Below are positions 1 through 11,500 of a stretch of DNA of 64,000 nt, piece by piece (within the stretch, counting starts at the first letter, position 1; each line of letters starts with the position of its first letter). Location: NCBI GenBank assembly GCA_025558075.1, contig JAHLKF010000010.1, forward strand, positions 496,001-560,000, read 5' to 3'. The translations under genes and the position numbers were made by a program. A model generated the notes under the pieces. The model worked only from the letters and a program-made list of their open reading frames with translations. It made no database searches and had not been told where the DNA came from. The DNA is from Gaertneriomyces semiglobifer. Lineage: Eukaryota > Chytridiomycota > Chytridiomycetes > Spizellomycetales > Spizellomycetaceae.

Positions 1-1
1 T

Positions 2-154
2 TTGGATCTCGCGTGGTCTCTCTTGCGAATCTTTCCCAAGGAGATGTTAAACCGGATTCCACAAAAAATTCTTGCAGAGTACTATCAACGCGCAAAGGCC
101 ACGCGTGCCGGCGCTGCAGCTTCCGAGGCTGCATCGTCACAATACCAGGGATAG
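2..154 (+). CDS. VMA2: V-type ATPase subunit B, C-terminal fragment (partial at window edge)
   Basis: Frame 2 is open from the window edge to a TAG at 152-154 and gives about 50 residues. It starts [20 protein letters not shown], which I recognise as the conserved C-terminus of the V-ATPase B subunit, the non-catalytic nucleotide-binding subunit of the cytoplasmic V1 sector. After the conserved end there is a short Ala/Ser-rich tail. The nucleotide-binding domain lies outside the window, so the start and any introns cannot be seen. The longer overlapping ORF in another frame (13-366) shows no family resemblance and is a shadow. The gene drives vacuolar and endosomal acidification in known fungi; nothing here shows regulation. 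Confidence 0.85.
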   Translation: MDLAWSLLRIFPKEMLNRIPQKILAEYYQRAKATRAGAAASEAASSQYQG

Positions 155-530
155 AGACCGTTGACGTGCTGCGAGGTCGCCTATGTTTTTCTCATTCTCT
201 TTTTCCCCATTTCTGCTCGAACCCCATGGAAATCAGAGCTACTCGAAATAAATATTTGTGCCTAATAACATTTGTGTCCGTGTTTCATTTCAAGATTCCA
301 CTGGCGCTGGCGACTGGGATAGTTTTCAAACTAATCTTTGGAAGAATGGAGACGCGGTGGGTGTAGGGTTAGCCATAGAGAGATCCGTTCTGGGGGCACG
401 CTGATAACCAAATGGCAGTGGTTGGGTGCGGACGGATGTGATTCGGGAGATAGGAACGACGTGGAAGCGATGGAGGACGACGAGCAGGGGGATTCATAGT
501 AGTACGCCGTCGACAGTTTAGAGAGCCAGC
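155..530. other. Intergenic region between VMA2 and the arrestin gene
   Basis: This stretch holds the 3' flank of the V-ATPase gene and the presumed promoter of the arrestin gene. I see no convincing ORF, RNA or repeat in it. Confidence 0.5.
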
Positions 531-2670
531 GTGTTTAAGGACGAAAGTAGGGAGGTAGAGGCCCTTGCTTGTGAGAAAGTTGATCAGGGCAAGATGCCGC
601 TAGTAGCAAAGACGTTGACGAATGTCGGGTCGCCGCGCCGTGCACTATCACCTCGCCCGGGTGATAGAACGGGATCTGGACGAGCGACTCGTGCTCTCAT
701 CGGCCGTCATTCCAAGGACAGGGTCGTAAGTGTATTTGTGGAGCAAAGGCATGTGGTTTCCGAAGATGCGACCGGATTCCCACCGCTCGTTGGAATGGTC
801 ACAGTGGACCCGGATGCGGCCAAGCCAATGTTTGCTGATGGGTTTGGTATGTGATTGACGACATCGCAACGCTTGGGAACGCCTGTTCACTCACACATTT
901 GCTCCTGACATGGCTAGCCCCTTTTGCGCAAATACAATGCACTTTGTTGTACAAAGCTGGACTAGGGACCACTTTGACGAAAATTCTCTATCAAAAGGCA
1001 CAGGAGCTGACTGAGGCGGCGGCTGGTGCTGATGGTGCCTCTGATCCTGCCGCGGAGGGCACACAGCCTGGCAGGCTACGTTGTCCCTTTCGCTTTGAAT
1101 TTGAAAAAGATGTGCCTCCTACATTCAACTTTGATCCCTCCGAGCTTCAGGATGGCGTCCCGTTGGGTCTACACTGGGAGGTGATTGGATTTGTGGGAAG
1201 ACAAACACGATACGAACCCGATGTTTTGGATGATATCAGCATGGACGACAAAGGCCGGCCAATTGATTCGACGACGTACAAAATGGAGAAATTCTCACCG
1301 GCAAGCTTGAACTTTCAAGTGGAGAATAGACATAACTTTAGTCATCTCTCTCTGCCACCCATGATATCAACGCAGACGCTGCGCCCTTCGCTCTTTTCAT
1401 TCGGCCGCTCCCAAGTAGAGACCACGGCTACAGCGAGCATCGAGCGACCACTCTGTAGCTCGGATGTGCCTCTCAAGGTACATGTTGAAATTACCAAGCT
1501 GAGCAAGTCGCAGCGCGTGCGAAAGATACGGTTGACTGCAAAGCAAATCCTCACAATAGCACTTCCGACACAGCAACAGATTCAATTCAAAGCTAATATT
1601 GCCATTGCCGAGGACTCTCCGGCGCCTAGGTATGATCCGGTAGAAAACACGCATGTAACGGCGACGTATACGTTAAACCCTGGAGAAGGTTTGCAGCTAC
1701 GGGAAAAGAAACCGGCGAAATGCCCCGCTCGAGTCATGCCGCTGGATTGGTACGTGTCCTCAACTCTACCGGTTGGGCCAACGCAGTTTGTAGCGTCGAC
1801 TCCCCCTCCCAGAAATCCTGATGACTTTTCTGGTGTTGAAGTGAAGTATATACTTAAAGTGGAAGTCGTCATAGCGGACTCTTCTGGTACATTTGGTTCC
1901 AGGGAAAGAGAGCTGGAGCTAATTCTACCATTTCTTTTGACTGGTGTTCTGGAAGGTGAGATCACGCTGTTTGCATGAACGAGGCTCTTGCTAGCCGTTA
2001 ACTGGGTCCTTCGTTATTCGTAGAGGAGGCACCACCTACTGCTTTCCCGGATCAACAACGACATCAGCGGCGATTGTCGACATCATCTGGTGGCACTGTC
2101 GCAACTGCGCCGGATGCGCTACTGCCACTTTTATCCGAAACGCTGGACGATCTTGACCAATCCATCAAAGATATAGCGGTGTTGCAGACTGAATGGAGAA
2201 CGCTGAGAAATGAGTCTAGGAATTGTACGCGATCTTCTGATCACGCTCATGAGATATTAGGTATCCTGGACACACTGCATAGCCAGATTAAAGTGTTTGA
2301 TGACAGTTACGATGCACCGGATGGGGCGGTTCGATGGCCGCGGAACCCTGTGCCTTTCAATATGTTAGTTTTGGAAACGGAGCTGCTGGCGCGTGCGGCA
2401 CCGGATGCGCTGGTGCAAGAGCAGGAAGGATCCACTGGGGCCGCCACGGGCGGGTCGTCCTCGACTGTTGTTGATGAAGTGCTTGTTAGCACGAGCGAGT
2501 TCTTTAAAGCGGGGCGTGCAGTTGTGTTCGACTGGATAGCATCGCGTGGGAGTGATTCTAGCCAAAAGAACAGCGAAGAGTTTGGTCGACAAGTTGCACT
2601 CATGAATGAGACATTTGACCGGCTTAAGAAGAGTCTGCAAGCGATTGCTCGGGGCGCTGATCGCGCTTAA
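531..2670 (+). CDS. Visual/beta-type arrestin domain protein
   Basis: Proposed exons are 531-846, 918-1955 and 2024-2670, giving 666 residues. Both introns (71 and 68 bases) have GT-AG ends and keep frame at phase 1. Residues about 65-115 align with the start of the arrestin N-domain, including MVTVDPD, which corresponds to VVLVDPD in beta-arrestins. FAQIQCTLLYKAGLG matches the next strands, and VPLKVHVEITKLSKSQRV and VEVKYILKVEVVI match the C-domain. Arrestins are adaptors for activated receptors and endocytosis. The region after about residue 452 is a long non-arrestin tail of about 200 residues, possibly helical, with no clathrin box that I can identify. The 5' end is uncertain: the first ATG at 531 precedes about 60 low-similarity residues, and 594 is an alternative start or an upstream exon may exist. 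The arrestin assignment is strong; the beta-type assignment rests on the N-terminal strands. Confidence 0.75.
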
Positions 2671-2739
2671 CATGAGGGTTGAATTATCTTCCGGTTTTGG
2701 TAGTGCCTGCTTTACGATTTTCTTCTCGTATATTGTCAT

Positions 2740-3480
2740 ATGTAGGTTTAGGCTAATTTTTATTGACCTTGGTGGAGATTGTCCAGTCCGAAAAGTGTTC
2801 GTTCCGGCAGCTGAGAATGCGAGTATCGGCATTCCAGGTCGTAACCTCCGCAACACAGGACACCCATTCCTTCTTGTCCTCATGGAAAGTATACCACGTC
2901 AGTTCGTCGCCAGGGACACCGGTATCATTCCCGATGCTCAGGAAGAGCGATGCACCTGACACTTCCAGAATCTATTTGATCCGTGCAAGGTTGAGTGGCC
3001 GCAATTTTCTCAGTGCAAATGTCCGAGTTGCAATAGTCTGCAGCAGAGTCCGTGCAGGAATCACCATCGTGACAAGGGCCATCTCGATCACTCACGAGCT
3101 GCTGCCGTACATTCATCAGAACAGAGGCTAACAGAGGCAATCCCAACAAGCACTCGCGGGCACACTGTTTCTTGCCACTGTTTGTGCATTCAATCTTGTC
3201 GTGAATGCCTCCAGCCACTGTTTGCTTCGTGGGATGATCCGAGCCGGTGTGTCGAGAATGGTCCTGGTGTCAGATCGGATACCTCAAAAAGCAAGGGAAT
3301 GGGGTTACCGATCCCATCATCTGGTCCGCAACGGGGTCGCAGGAGTTGAATGCATTTGTTTGTTCGACGTAACTTTCGCCAATTCCGAGGTCATTGTGAT
3401 TGTGGAGCGACACCTCTTGGGAGCGGACAGGGAGCGTGTGCGAACGCCTTGAATGGTGGCAAGCGCACGACACAATTTAG
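2740..3480 (-). pseudogene. Relic A of the secreted cysteine-rich family
   Basis: On the minus strand, 2962-2753 encodes the family's C-terminal module (LFLSIGNDTG, PGDELTWYTF, then ILSCRNEHFSDWTISTK). The hydrophobic tail seen in the intact gene is missing and the reading stops soon after the module. Upstream, 3218-2925 in another frame gives a cysteine-rich stretch (CTDSAADYCNSDIC) without a clean join. There is no signal peptide. I read it as a truncated, rearranged copy of the genes at 8557 and 16682. Confidence 0.6.
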
Positions 3481-3499
3481 TTGATTGAAAGGACAGATG

Positions 3500-4540
3500 C
3501 CGTCGCTCCAGTCGCTGTATTGTCTGCGTGTGCCCGGTTGCGTCGTGTGAATGCGAGGACAGATAGAATGCACTTTCCTGGACTGATTGAATTCTGTTCT
3601 GTTCTAGACAGTGTTTGCCCGTCATGGAGTTGGATCTGAGCTGAGTGGGTGTTGGATGGAATCTGTTGAGCTCAATAGGAATCTGACCTCAGGACGATCT
3701 CAGCACATACTCCATATGCAGGACATTCTTTCCGCGATCGTCTGGTTAGCATTCTGCTTGAGCTACTGGTGCATGTCTGTTATGACAGCTGTGACCACTG
3801 AACCCACTGAACGTTCACATTACGCTTTTCTTAATGTACGCTGCCGACCGCTTGCATGTAAAGAAACCAACACAGATTGAGAGGTTACATCTGTGTGCTC
3901 CGTACATTCCATGCGCTATTTAGGTAGGAGCTGAGCTTACCACAAGAAGGTGCCAATTTCCTGATCCTACCAACATTGATCCATCCCGCCCACACATCCA
4001 TGGAGTACACATTCCGTCCACATTTGATGCTTAAATATGCCATTAGACGTCGTTTGATGACATCCCACTGCACATTCCTGCTTGTCGCACTTGCCAAGAT
4101 CTTGCGATGTCTTTGGTTTCCACAGCATGCCCGTTCTTACCTCTGCATTATTCGTTCATCCGCGCAACCTCTAAGCAAAAGCATCATGGATCAGCGCATC
4201 CTCATGCGGCTTTCCATCCAGCGCAATGCCGCATATGCATATACATTATGCACATGTACCTCATGTAAACGGACGAAAGGTGGTATGTCCTACTGGCCTC
4301 AACATTAAAGCCTTGCAGCTGTAATGTAAGGGGCAATACCCGCTGGTTTAAATGGAATGTGTGCTAGATCCCAGATTCATTCAGACTGATGCCTGTAGAT
4401 ATTTTAGCGACCCATAATTATGGTGGTGACGATTGATGCGTCTGGATCAAGAGAGCTCTTTACTAGAACTAGCTGTTGGCGAAATGATGTAAAACTTTAT
4501 TTCGCTCTAAATCAACAGACATACATAGTGGGTAATTCCC
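3500..4540. other. Intergenic stretch between two family relics
   Basis: No reading frame here shows cysteine spacing, a signal peptide or splice structure that I can support. The short ORFs overlap each other on both strands and look like chance. Confidence 0.45.
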
Positions 4541-4541
4541 A

Positions 4542-5853
4542 CTAACTGAAAATGCTCAGAAATCGCCGAGCTATTCTAAACCCTAAAGAAGCATGCTCAC
4601 AGACAACAGAGTCGCCCCGATAATGGTCAACAGGTGGGGCACATACGCTGCGAACGCCGCAGACTTCCTCCTCGTTAAATGAGTACCAGGTCAACTCATC
4701 CCCGGTGAGTCCGGTTTCCGTCTGCATTGCCTCAAGGTACTCAAAGTCCAGACTAGCGTCCGAAAGGTCGCCTGCCGGGGGTTCGATGTTCAGGAAGACG
4801 GAGATACCCCGTCCTGGGGGGCGGTACCCCTGCTGGTGGTTTTCCATCAGCGGTCACCACAACGTCTCCACCACCTACTGACGTAAGTTTCAGCATCTAC
4901 ACCTGCAGGCAGGGGAACGGTGGCCGGTTGGTTCGCAACAACTGTAACTGCCGGCACGTTAATCGGAGCTGCAATCAAAGCCCCAGTGGAACCGAAGGCG
5001 CACAATTGATTTGTGCAAGTGCCCGTGATGCATTGCTCTTTGGCAGTACAAGCAACTCCGAGAGACCTGCCCCCAACACATCTTCCGGGAAGGCCGGCCG
5101 TGGCATTTGCTCTTTCACAGAAACCGGCACTACCGTCGATGTCCTCGCAATCCGCAGTGATAGCACAAAGGCCGTACCTTTTGACACTCTTGGGCGTTTG
5201 GCGAACGTACACCGATCCTGTACAAGTCAGCCCGGTATCACAGTTGATGTTGTTACCAGTATTGACCAATCCTTCTCGCAACAGCGGCGGACGTACATGT
5301 GCCAGTAAGCGCACTTCCTGTCTTCACGCACGTCCCCTCTGTACAGTCGGTAGTGAGGGCACATGTTCCGCCAATGGCAGCCTTCGCTTTCAGTCCACAC
5401 AAGTTGTTGGTACATTGGAGGGTATTCAACGTACATGTCTGACCGTTGGCGCCTCCACAAGGTTGGCCCATGCTCACCGGTAGCGACGCAGACAGTTGTG
5501 CCTGACACGAAATCGCACGCTCCGAAATTGTTGCAATCAGCCCGGATGGCACAAGGGGTTCCAGGGGGCCCTGGGGTTTTGAGCGCACAGACTTTCGTAG
5601 TACCGCTCTTCACCGCGCATTGCAATGTGAGTATGCAGTCGCTATCATCGCTACAATTTCCGCCGAGCTCAGTAATACCGTCACCCCCAGCTGATGGTCG
5701 GGTACAAGCTCCCACAGTCTCTCCCGAGGCAATCTCATAGGTCGCACCCAAAGTCATGCAGTCCGCGCTGGCGGAGCAGTTGTTTTGTTGTTCTAGAGTG
5801 TGCGGGGTGGTTGGTGACTCTTGGGGAGCCACACAACCTTGTTTATGGCCCAT
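4542..5853 (-). pseudogene. Relic B of the secreted cysteine-rich family, several frameshifts
   Basis: Read on the minus strand from about 5853, the sequence runs through family features in changing frames. First comes CSASADC and CALKTPGPPGTPCAIRADC in 5853-5490. A frame change follows to GGANGQTCTLNTLQC and DCTEGTC (to about 5290). Another change leads to RYGLCAITADCEDIDG, FCERANA and AVTVVANQPATVPLPAGV (to about 4860). A last shift reaches the C-terminal module (ISVFLNIEPP, LDFEYLEAM, GDELTWYSF; 4847-4542), where the HFSDWT motif is lost. The order matches the C-terminal half of the intact gene at 8557. There is no signal peptide, so the copy is 5'-truncated as well as frameshifted. Confidence 0.75.
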
Positions 5854-6066
5854 TTGTCTTGTACTTGGTGAATTGACAATGTTTTTCCATGCAAGCCAGG
5901 CCCGTGCCCTCCCATTGTTCTAACTGTTATGTCCCACCCCAGAATACCAAAATATCACAGGATGCGTCCACCGCCCCGTTTTCGTGGAGGATTGTTCATT
6001 CTTCCGGCGTTTAAGCGGACGGTGGAGAAGAGTCCATTGTTCTGGTATTGTGGTCTGTCTGGCAGT

Positions 6067-6110
6067 ATGTGTGTGTGTATGTGTGTGTGTATGTGTGTGT
6101 GTTTTGTGTG
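6067..6110. repeat. (GT)n microsatellite with TATG interruptions
   Basis: Almost pure GT dinucleotides, interrupted twice by an A, lie in non-coding DNA between family relics B and C. Confidence 0.9.
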
Positions 6111-6390
6111 GGTTTCTAGTTGGATGGGGAAAGCAACCGGGAATTGAGCGAGTAAAGATCAATCAAGGGCTTGCTCTTGAAATTGATCGCATTGACCATA
6201 ATTAAGAAGATCAATTTTAAGATCAAGAAGCGGACAAGCAGAAGAGGTGGGCGAGGCGAGGCAGAGTGGGGCACCCACCTTATCTTATTAGGGGGCATGC
6301 ATTTGCCTCACCGTCGCAGGGATGTGAATGGCCAACTGGCAGCACATGCACTTGTCACGGACCGATACAATTGAGAACTTACTTGTTCAG

Positions 6391-6398
6391 TATATAAG
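6391..6398 (+). promoter_or_regulatory. TATA-like box upstream of the 6467 ORF
   Basis: TATATAAG lies 69 bases upstream of the ATG at 6467. The spacing would suit a fungal promoter, but the ORF itself is doubtful. Confidence 0.35.
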
Positions 6399-6466
6399 TA
6401 GCCCTTCTTCTGGTTTCAAGCAACACTGCTTTTTAAAAACTCCTTTTCGCACGCGGCATCTACAAC

Positions 6467-6649
6467 ATGGCCGCCACTAGCAGCAGCAGCAGCAGCAGCA
6501 TCCGAGTCCAAAGCCTGGTTCCACGGTGCTCTAACGTCGAAGCACGAAGAGCCTTTTTCCCAGAGACTGCACATGCAAGGGAATTCGACAGTTCGATGTG
6601 GCCAAAGACGGACGAACAGAAAGCAGCTTTTGGGAAAAGTTCGCGATAA
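6467..6649 (+). CDS. Possible short Ser-rich ORF or decayed coding remnant
   Basis: A 60-residue ORF starts at an ATG with a favourable context after a TATA-like box. It opens with a poly-serine run encoded by an AGC repeat (6479-6500) and then reads VQSLVPRCSNVEARRAF. No family is recognised. Two neighbouring frames also look protein-like: one with AWFHGALTSKHEEPFSQRL over 6510-6570, and one with SSFWEKFAIMFPFPGDAQD ending at a TGA near 6725. This suggests a frameshifted relic as much as a small gene. I cannot choose between them. Confidence 0.25.
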   Translation: MAATSSSSSSSIRVQSLVPRCSNVEARRAFFPETAHAREFDSSMWPKTDEQKAAFGKSSR

Positions 6650-6959
6650 TGTTTCCTTTCCCAGGCGACGCACAAGACGTTGTGTTCAGCGACAAGCTAC
6701 ATTCAATGAAACCGCTCATCGAATGACGGTAAGTCGCAACGGAGAAGTAGGTTTTAGCGCAGCGTAGAGCAGGCAGAGGAGTAGCATTGGTGATATCCCG
6801 ACCCAATAGAATGATGCTAATAGCTATTACACATACGTGCGACCTGCTACATTATTCTACCTTTCAGCAGCTGTTCAGTTCACCCACAATTAACTTGTAA
6901 AACCTCTTCTGATTTTTGACTGATCAGTTACCGCTAAGCGTACTTACATCAGATGTCCC

Positions 6960-7330
6960 AGTTACACGCTCAGTTACCCATAATTGGAGGCACCCGAAAA
7001 ATGCCAAGACATCACCGACCTATTCTAAACCCTACAGAAGCATGCTCACAACTGTGGGAAATCGTTCATTCTGAGAAGTGGCAATACATGCGGTAATGCG
7101 GGTATCCTCATCGTATGCCCAATCCTCTGCGTAAGACCACCCATACGCTGGCTCATCTACGTCAAATTAGTACCAGGTCAACTCGTCCAACTGAGTCCGG
7201 TTTCCGTAGGGTTGCATGTTGGAAAGAGGCTTGTTGTGGCAGGAAGGAAACCGACAGAACAGTCTTGAGCGGAATCTTTCTTTTGCTCCATAGGACCTCT
7301 CTCTATATATATCTCTTCTGCTAAACATCC
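6960..7330 (-). pseudogene. Relic C of the secreted cysteine-rich family (C-terminal scrap)
   Basis: On the minus strand this region contains a decayed form of the family C-terminal module, with an in-frame stop after ELTWY and then YDEDTRIT. The nucleotide sequence at 7013-7050 closely matches that at 4560-4600 in relic B, in the same orientation, and 7190-7215 matches 4700-4725. It looks like a second, more decayed copy of the same 3' end. Confidence 0.55.
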
Positions 7331-8084
7331 GAACTGATGAACTGAAAACACTCTCGGAATGTCCCAGCGGACGCGGGAGCGCACTGGGACGCGTATGTGT
7401 ACAATATCGATAGAATTAGAATGATGACAAGCGTTTGTGGTTCCGCTTATTCAATCAATCCGAATATTGATAAAAGTGAGGATATCGATAATGAATGGGA
7501 AGCGTCACGCGCGCGCGGCGGTGGGCAAAAGCCCTGGGAACAGGCGGGAAAATGCAAAGGCTTTCATTCCATTCATTCATGAAAAAGGTGAATACGGTTC
7601 TGCCGTTTGTTACCCACCCAACCCACCGACAACCAAACAAACCATTGAACTTGTCAATAGCGAAACCATGCCACCGATTGGGAAAGTGGGGGTCTCCAAG
7701 GAGCAGTCCAGTCCATGTATCCCATCCGCAAACACTCCCGGGCCTACTATTGATGGGACGTCTTCATCTCTTATTGTCCTGTTTTTGAGAGTCTGTCGGG
7801 GAATGTTCGGCCTGCGACTATTCTCCCAAACCTATGGTCCTCCGGCCGGTCGATCCAAGAAAATTCCTTATCTCGCACACACAACTTACAAAGACGATTA
7901 CCCTCAAAAAGTCAATGCTTACCTTCCGGTTGTGACAGCAACAGAGTTGAAAGAACCCCAGCCCCCGACTTTTCCGGCATTCACGAAACAATAGGGGGAC
8001 ACACCTTCTCTCGGGCCTGTGCACCTGTTCAACTACCAACACTGTCAAAGAAGAACGAGGGAGATACACTCGGAATCCCGCTAT
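7331..8084. other. Intergenic region upstream of the first large cysteine-rich gene
   Basis: Open frames of up to 185 codons exist here on the plus strand (7437-7994), but their residue pattern is not protein-like: no domain, no signal peptide and no splice structure. I do not call a gene. Confidence 0.4.
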
Positions 8085-8556
8085 TGTGATTCATCGCGCC
8101 CCACATACTTCTCGATGACGGCCCCAGCATTCAAACTCAAATCCTCAAAACAATGACAACAAAGGTGGCGAGCAGCTGAGCGAAGAGGTCCCCTATTGTC
8201 CTAAAACTCAACCAACTCCGATCGCCCCGACTAGAAAAGGAGGACCGCCCTGTCGCCCCTCCCCTGCTCCCTCAACTCATCATTAAGCCCGCAAGACTTT
8301 TACCTGCGGAGCTGTCTGCCGGCCACAACTCTTAGAGGCATAGAGGGCCCGAAACAACACATATACCAACATCATACTATCATACCAACATAGTATAACT
8401 TGCTTTTAGCACATACCTGTAAGTCACACCTGCTAGTGATATTCCTATGCATCGTCATCGCCATTGGATGCTAAACTAACTTGTCTCGCACCTTTTCTGT
8501 CTTTGATTAACTGACTGCAGGACCTACTGTCAAGTCTATACCCTTCTTTTGCCAAG
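8085..8556 (+). promoter_or_regulatory. Promoter and leader with a 5' UTR intron, conserved with the 16682 locus
   Basis: The block from about 8300 to the ATG is conserved with 16430-16681. Shared parts include the TTAGAGGCATAGAGGGC region, the CCAACATAGTATAACTTGCT region and the last 40 bases before the ATG. Both copies contain a GT-AG intron in the leader: here 8419-8520 (GTAAGT to CTGCAG, with a CTAAC branch-like site). The element ACAACAAAGGTGGCGAGCAG occurs once near 8157 and three times at the second locus. A related but eroded block precedes relic D. Confidence 0.65.
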
Positions 8557-11500
8557 ATGCGGATCCGCAGCGCTCTCGCTGCGCTCCTCTTGGCGACCTC
8601 CTTCGTCGGCTCAGCCTTTGCTGCCGAGGTTGACACTGGTGTCGCTTGTGACCCTGATAACGGTGGCGATACTTGTGCTTCCACCGATGTCTGTTACAAC
8701 AATTTTTGTCGCCGTCTTCCTGGCGGAACTTGTCCTGGGACTGGGGACCCCGTCACTCTCGGAGACCCCATCGATTGTTTGGCCACCGGGGACGGAACGT
8801 GTGATGGAACGAGCTGTGCCCAGCCAGCAACCGGGCAGCTGTGTACCGATGCGGCCCAATGCGAAGTTGCAAGCTCAACGTGTCCCCCTGGCGATGGAAC
8901 TGTAGGCGTGTGCACTCCACCCGACGGCTCAGTAGCGTTGGGCGACGCTTGTCTCTCGACGGTGGATTGCTCTAACTCCGGAACCTGTGAAAATATCACC
9001 GGTGGTGTGGGCGTCTGCACTCCACCCGCCGCGTCAGTAGCAACGGGAGACGAGTGTCTTAGCACCGCTGACTGCTCTAACTCCGGAACCTGTGAAAATA
9101 TCACTGACGGAGTGGGCGTCTGCACTCCACCCGCCGACTCAGTAGCAACTGGAGGCGCATGTACCGATGCGGCGCAATGCACAGTTACAGACTCGACGTG
9201 CCCCCTCACCGGTGGTGTTGGCGTCTGCACTCCACCCGCCGCGTCAGTAGCAACGGGAGACGAGTGTCTCAGCACCGCTGACTGCTCTAACTCCGGAACC
9301 TGTGAAAATATCACCGGTGGTGTGGGCGTCTGCACTCCACCCGCCGCGTCAGTAGCAACGGGAGACGAGTGTCTTAGCACCGCTGACTGCTCTAACTCCG
9401 GAACCTGTGAAAATATCACCGGTGGTGTGGGCGTCTGCACTCCACCCGCCGCGTCAGTAGCAACGGGAGACGAGTGTCTTAGCACCGCTGACTGCTCTAA
9501 CTCCGGAACCTGTGAAAATATCACCGGTGGTGTGGGCGTCTGCACTCCACCCGCCGCGTCAGTAGCAACGGGAGACGAGTGTCTCAGCACCGCTGACTGC
9601 TCTAACTCCGGAACCTGTGAAAATATCACCGGTGGTGTGGGCGTCTGCACTCCACCCGCCGCGTCAGTAGCAACGGGAGACGAGTGTCTCAGCACCGCTG
9701 ACTGCTCTAACTCCGGAACCTGTGAGAATATCACCGGTGGTGTGGGCGTCTGCACTCCACCCGCCGACTCAGTAGCAACTGGAGGCGCATGTACCGATGC
9801 GGCGCAATGCACAGTTACAGACTCGACATGCCCCCTCACCGGTGGTGTGGGCGTCTGCACTCCACCCGCCGCGTCAGTAGCAACGGGAGACGAGTGTCTT
9901 AGCACCGCTGACTGCTCTAACTCCGGAACCTGTGAGAATATCACCGGTGGTGTGGGCGTCTGCACTCCACCCGACGGCTCAGTAGCCATTGGAGACCCAT
10001 GTAGCGATGACGTCCAATGCGCAGATGCGGGCTTCACGTGTCCCCTCACTGGTGGTGCTGTAGGCGTCTGCACTCCACCCGCCACCTCCGTAGCCATTGG
10101 AGACCCATGTACCGCTGACGGCCAATGCGCAGATGCGGGCTTCACGTGTCCCCTCACCGGTGGTGTTGGCGTCTGCACTCCACCCGCCGCGTCAGTAGCA
10201 ACGGGAGACGAGTGTCTTAGCACCGCTGACTGCTCTAACTCCGGAACCTGTGAGAATATCACCGGTGGTGTGGGCGTCTGCACTCCACCCGCCGACTCGG
10301 TAGCAACTGGAGGCGCATGTACCGATGCGGCGCAATGCACAGTTACAGACTCGACGTGCCCCCTCACCGGTGGTGTGGGCGTCTGCACTCCACCCGCCGC
10401 GTCAGTAGCAACGGGAGACGAGTGTCTTAGCACCGCTGACTGCTCTAACTCCGGAACCTGTGAGAATATCACCGGTGGTGTGGGCGTCTGCACTCCACCC
10501 GCCGACTCAGTAGCAACTGGAGGCGCATGTACCGATGCGGCGCAATGCACAGTTACAGACTCGACGTGCCCCCTTACCGGTGGTGTGGGCGTCTGCACTC
10601 CACCCGCCGCGTCAGTAGCAACGGGAGACGAGTGTCTTAGCACCGCTGACTGCTCGAACTCCGGAACTTGTGAAAATATCACTGACGGAGTGGGAGTCTG
10701 CACTCCACCCGACGGCGCTGAGGGTGGTGCGTGCCGCGCGAGCGAGCCATTCTGCGATGGATCTCTCGTTTGTGAAAGTGACACCTGCCAGACTGCAACT
10801 CCACCTGCTGAAGGCGCTGAGGGGGGTGCGTGCCGCGCCAGCGAACCATTCTGCGATGGATCTCTCGTTTGTGAAAGTGATACCTGCCAGACTGCAACTC
10901 CACCTGCTGAAGGCGCTGAGGGTGGTGCGTGCCGCGCCAGCGAGCCATTCTGCGATGGATCTCTCGTTTGCGAAAGTGATACCTGCCAGACTGCAACTCC
11001 ACCTGCTGAAGGCGCTGAGGGTGGTGCGTGCCGCGCGAGCGAGCCATTCTGCGATGGATCTCTCGTTTGTGAAAGTGACACCTGCCAGACTGCAACTCCA
11101 CCTGCTGAAGGCGCTGAGGGGGGTGCGTGCCGCGCCAGCGAGCCATTCTGCGATGGATCTCTCGTTTGCGAAAGTGATACCTGCCAGACTGCAACTCCAC
11201 CTGCTGAAGGCGCTGAGGGTGGTGCGTGCCGCGCCAGCGAGCCATTCTGCGATGGATCTCTCGTTTGCGAAAGTGACACCTGCCAGACTGCAGCTCCACC
11301 TGCTGAAGGCGCTGAGGGGGGTGCGTGCCGCGCCAGCGAGCCATTCTGCGATGGATCTCTCGTTTGTGAAAGTGACACCTGCCAGACTGCAACTCCACCT
11401 GCTGAAGGCGCTGAGGGGGGTGCGTGCCGCGCCAGCGAGCCATTCTGCGATGGATCTCTCGTTTGCGAAAGTGATACCTGCCAGACTGCAACTCCACCTG

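Noticed and set aside
7437..7994. 185-codon ORF upstream of the first cysteine-rich gene
   Set aside because: The composition is not protein-like, there is no domain or splice structure, and a decaying-promoter region is a better description.
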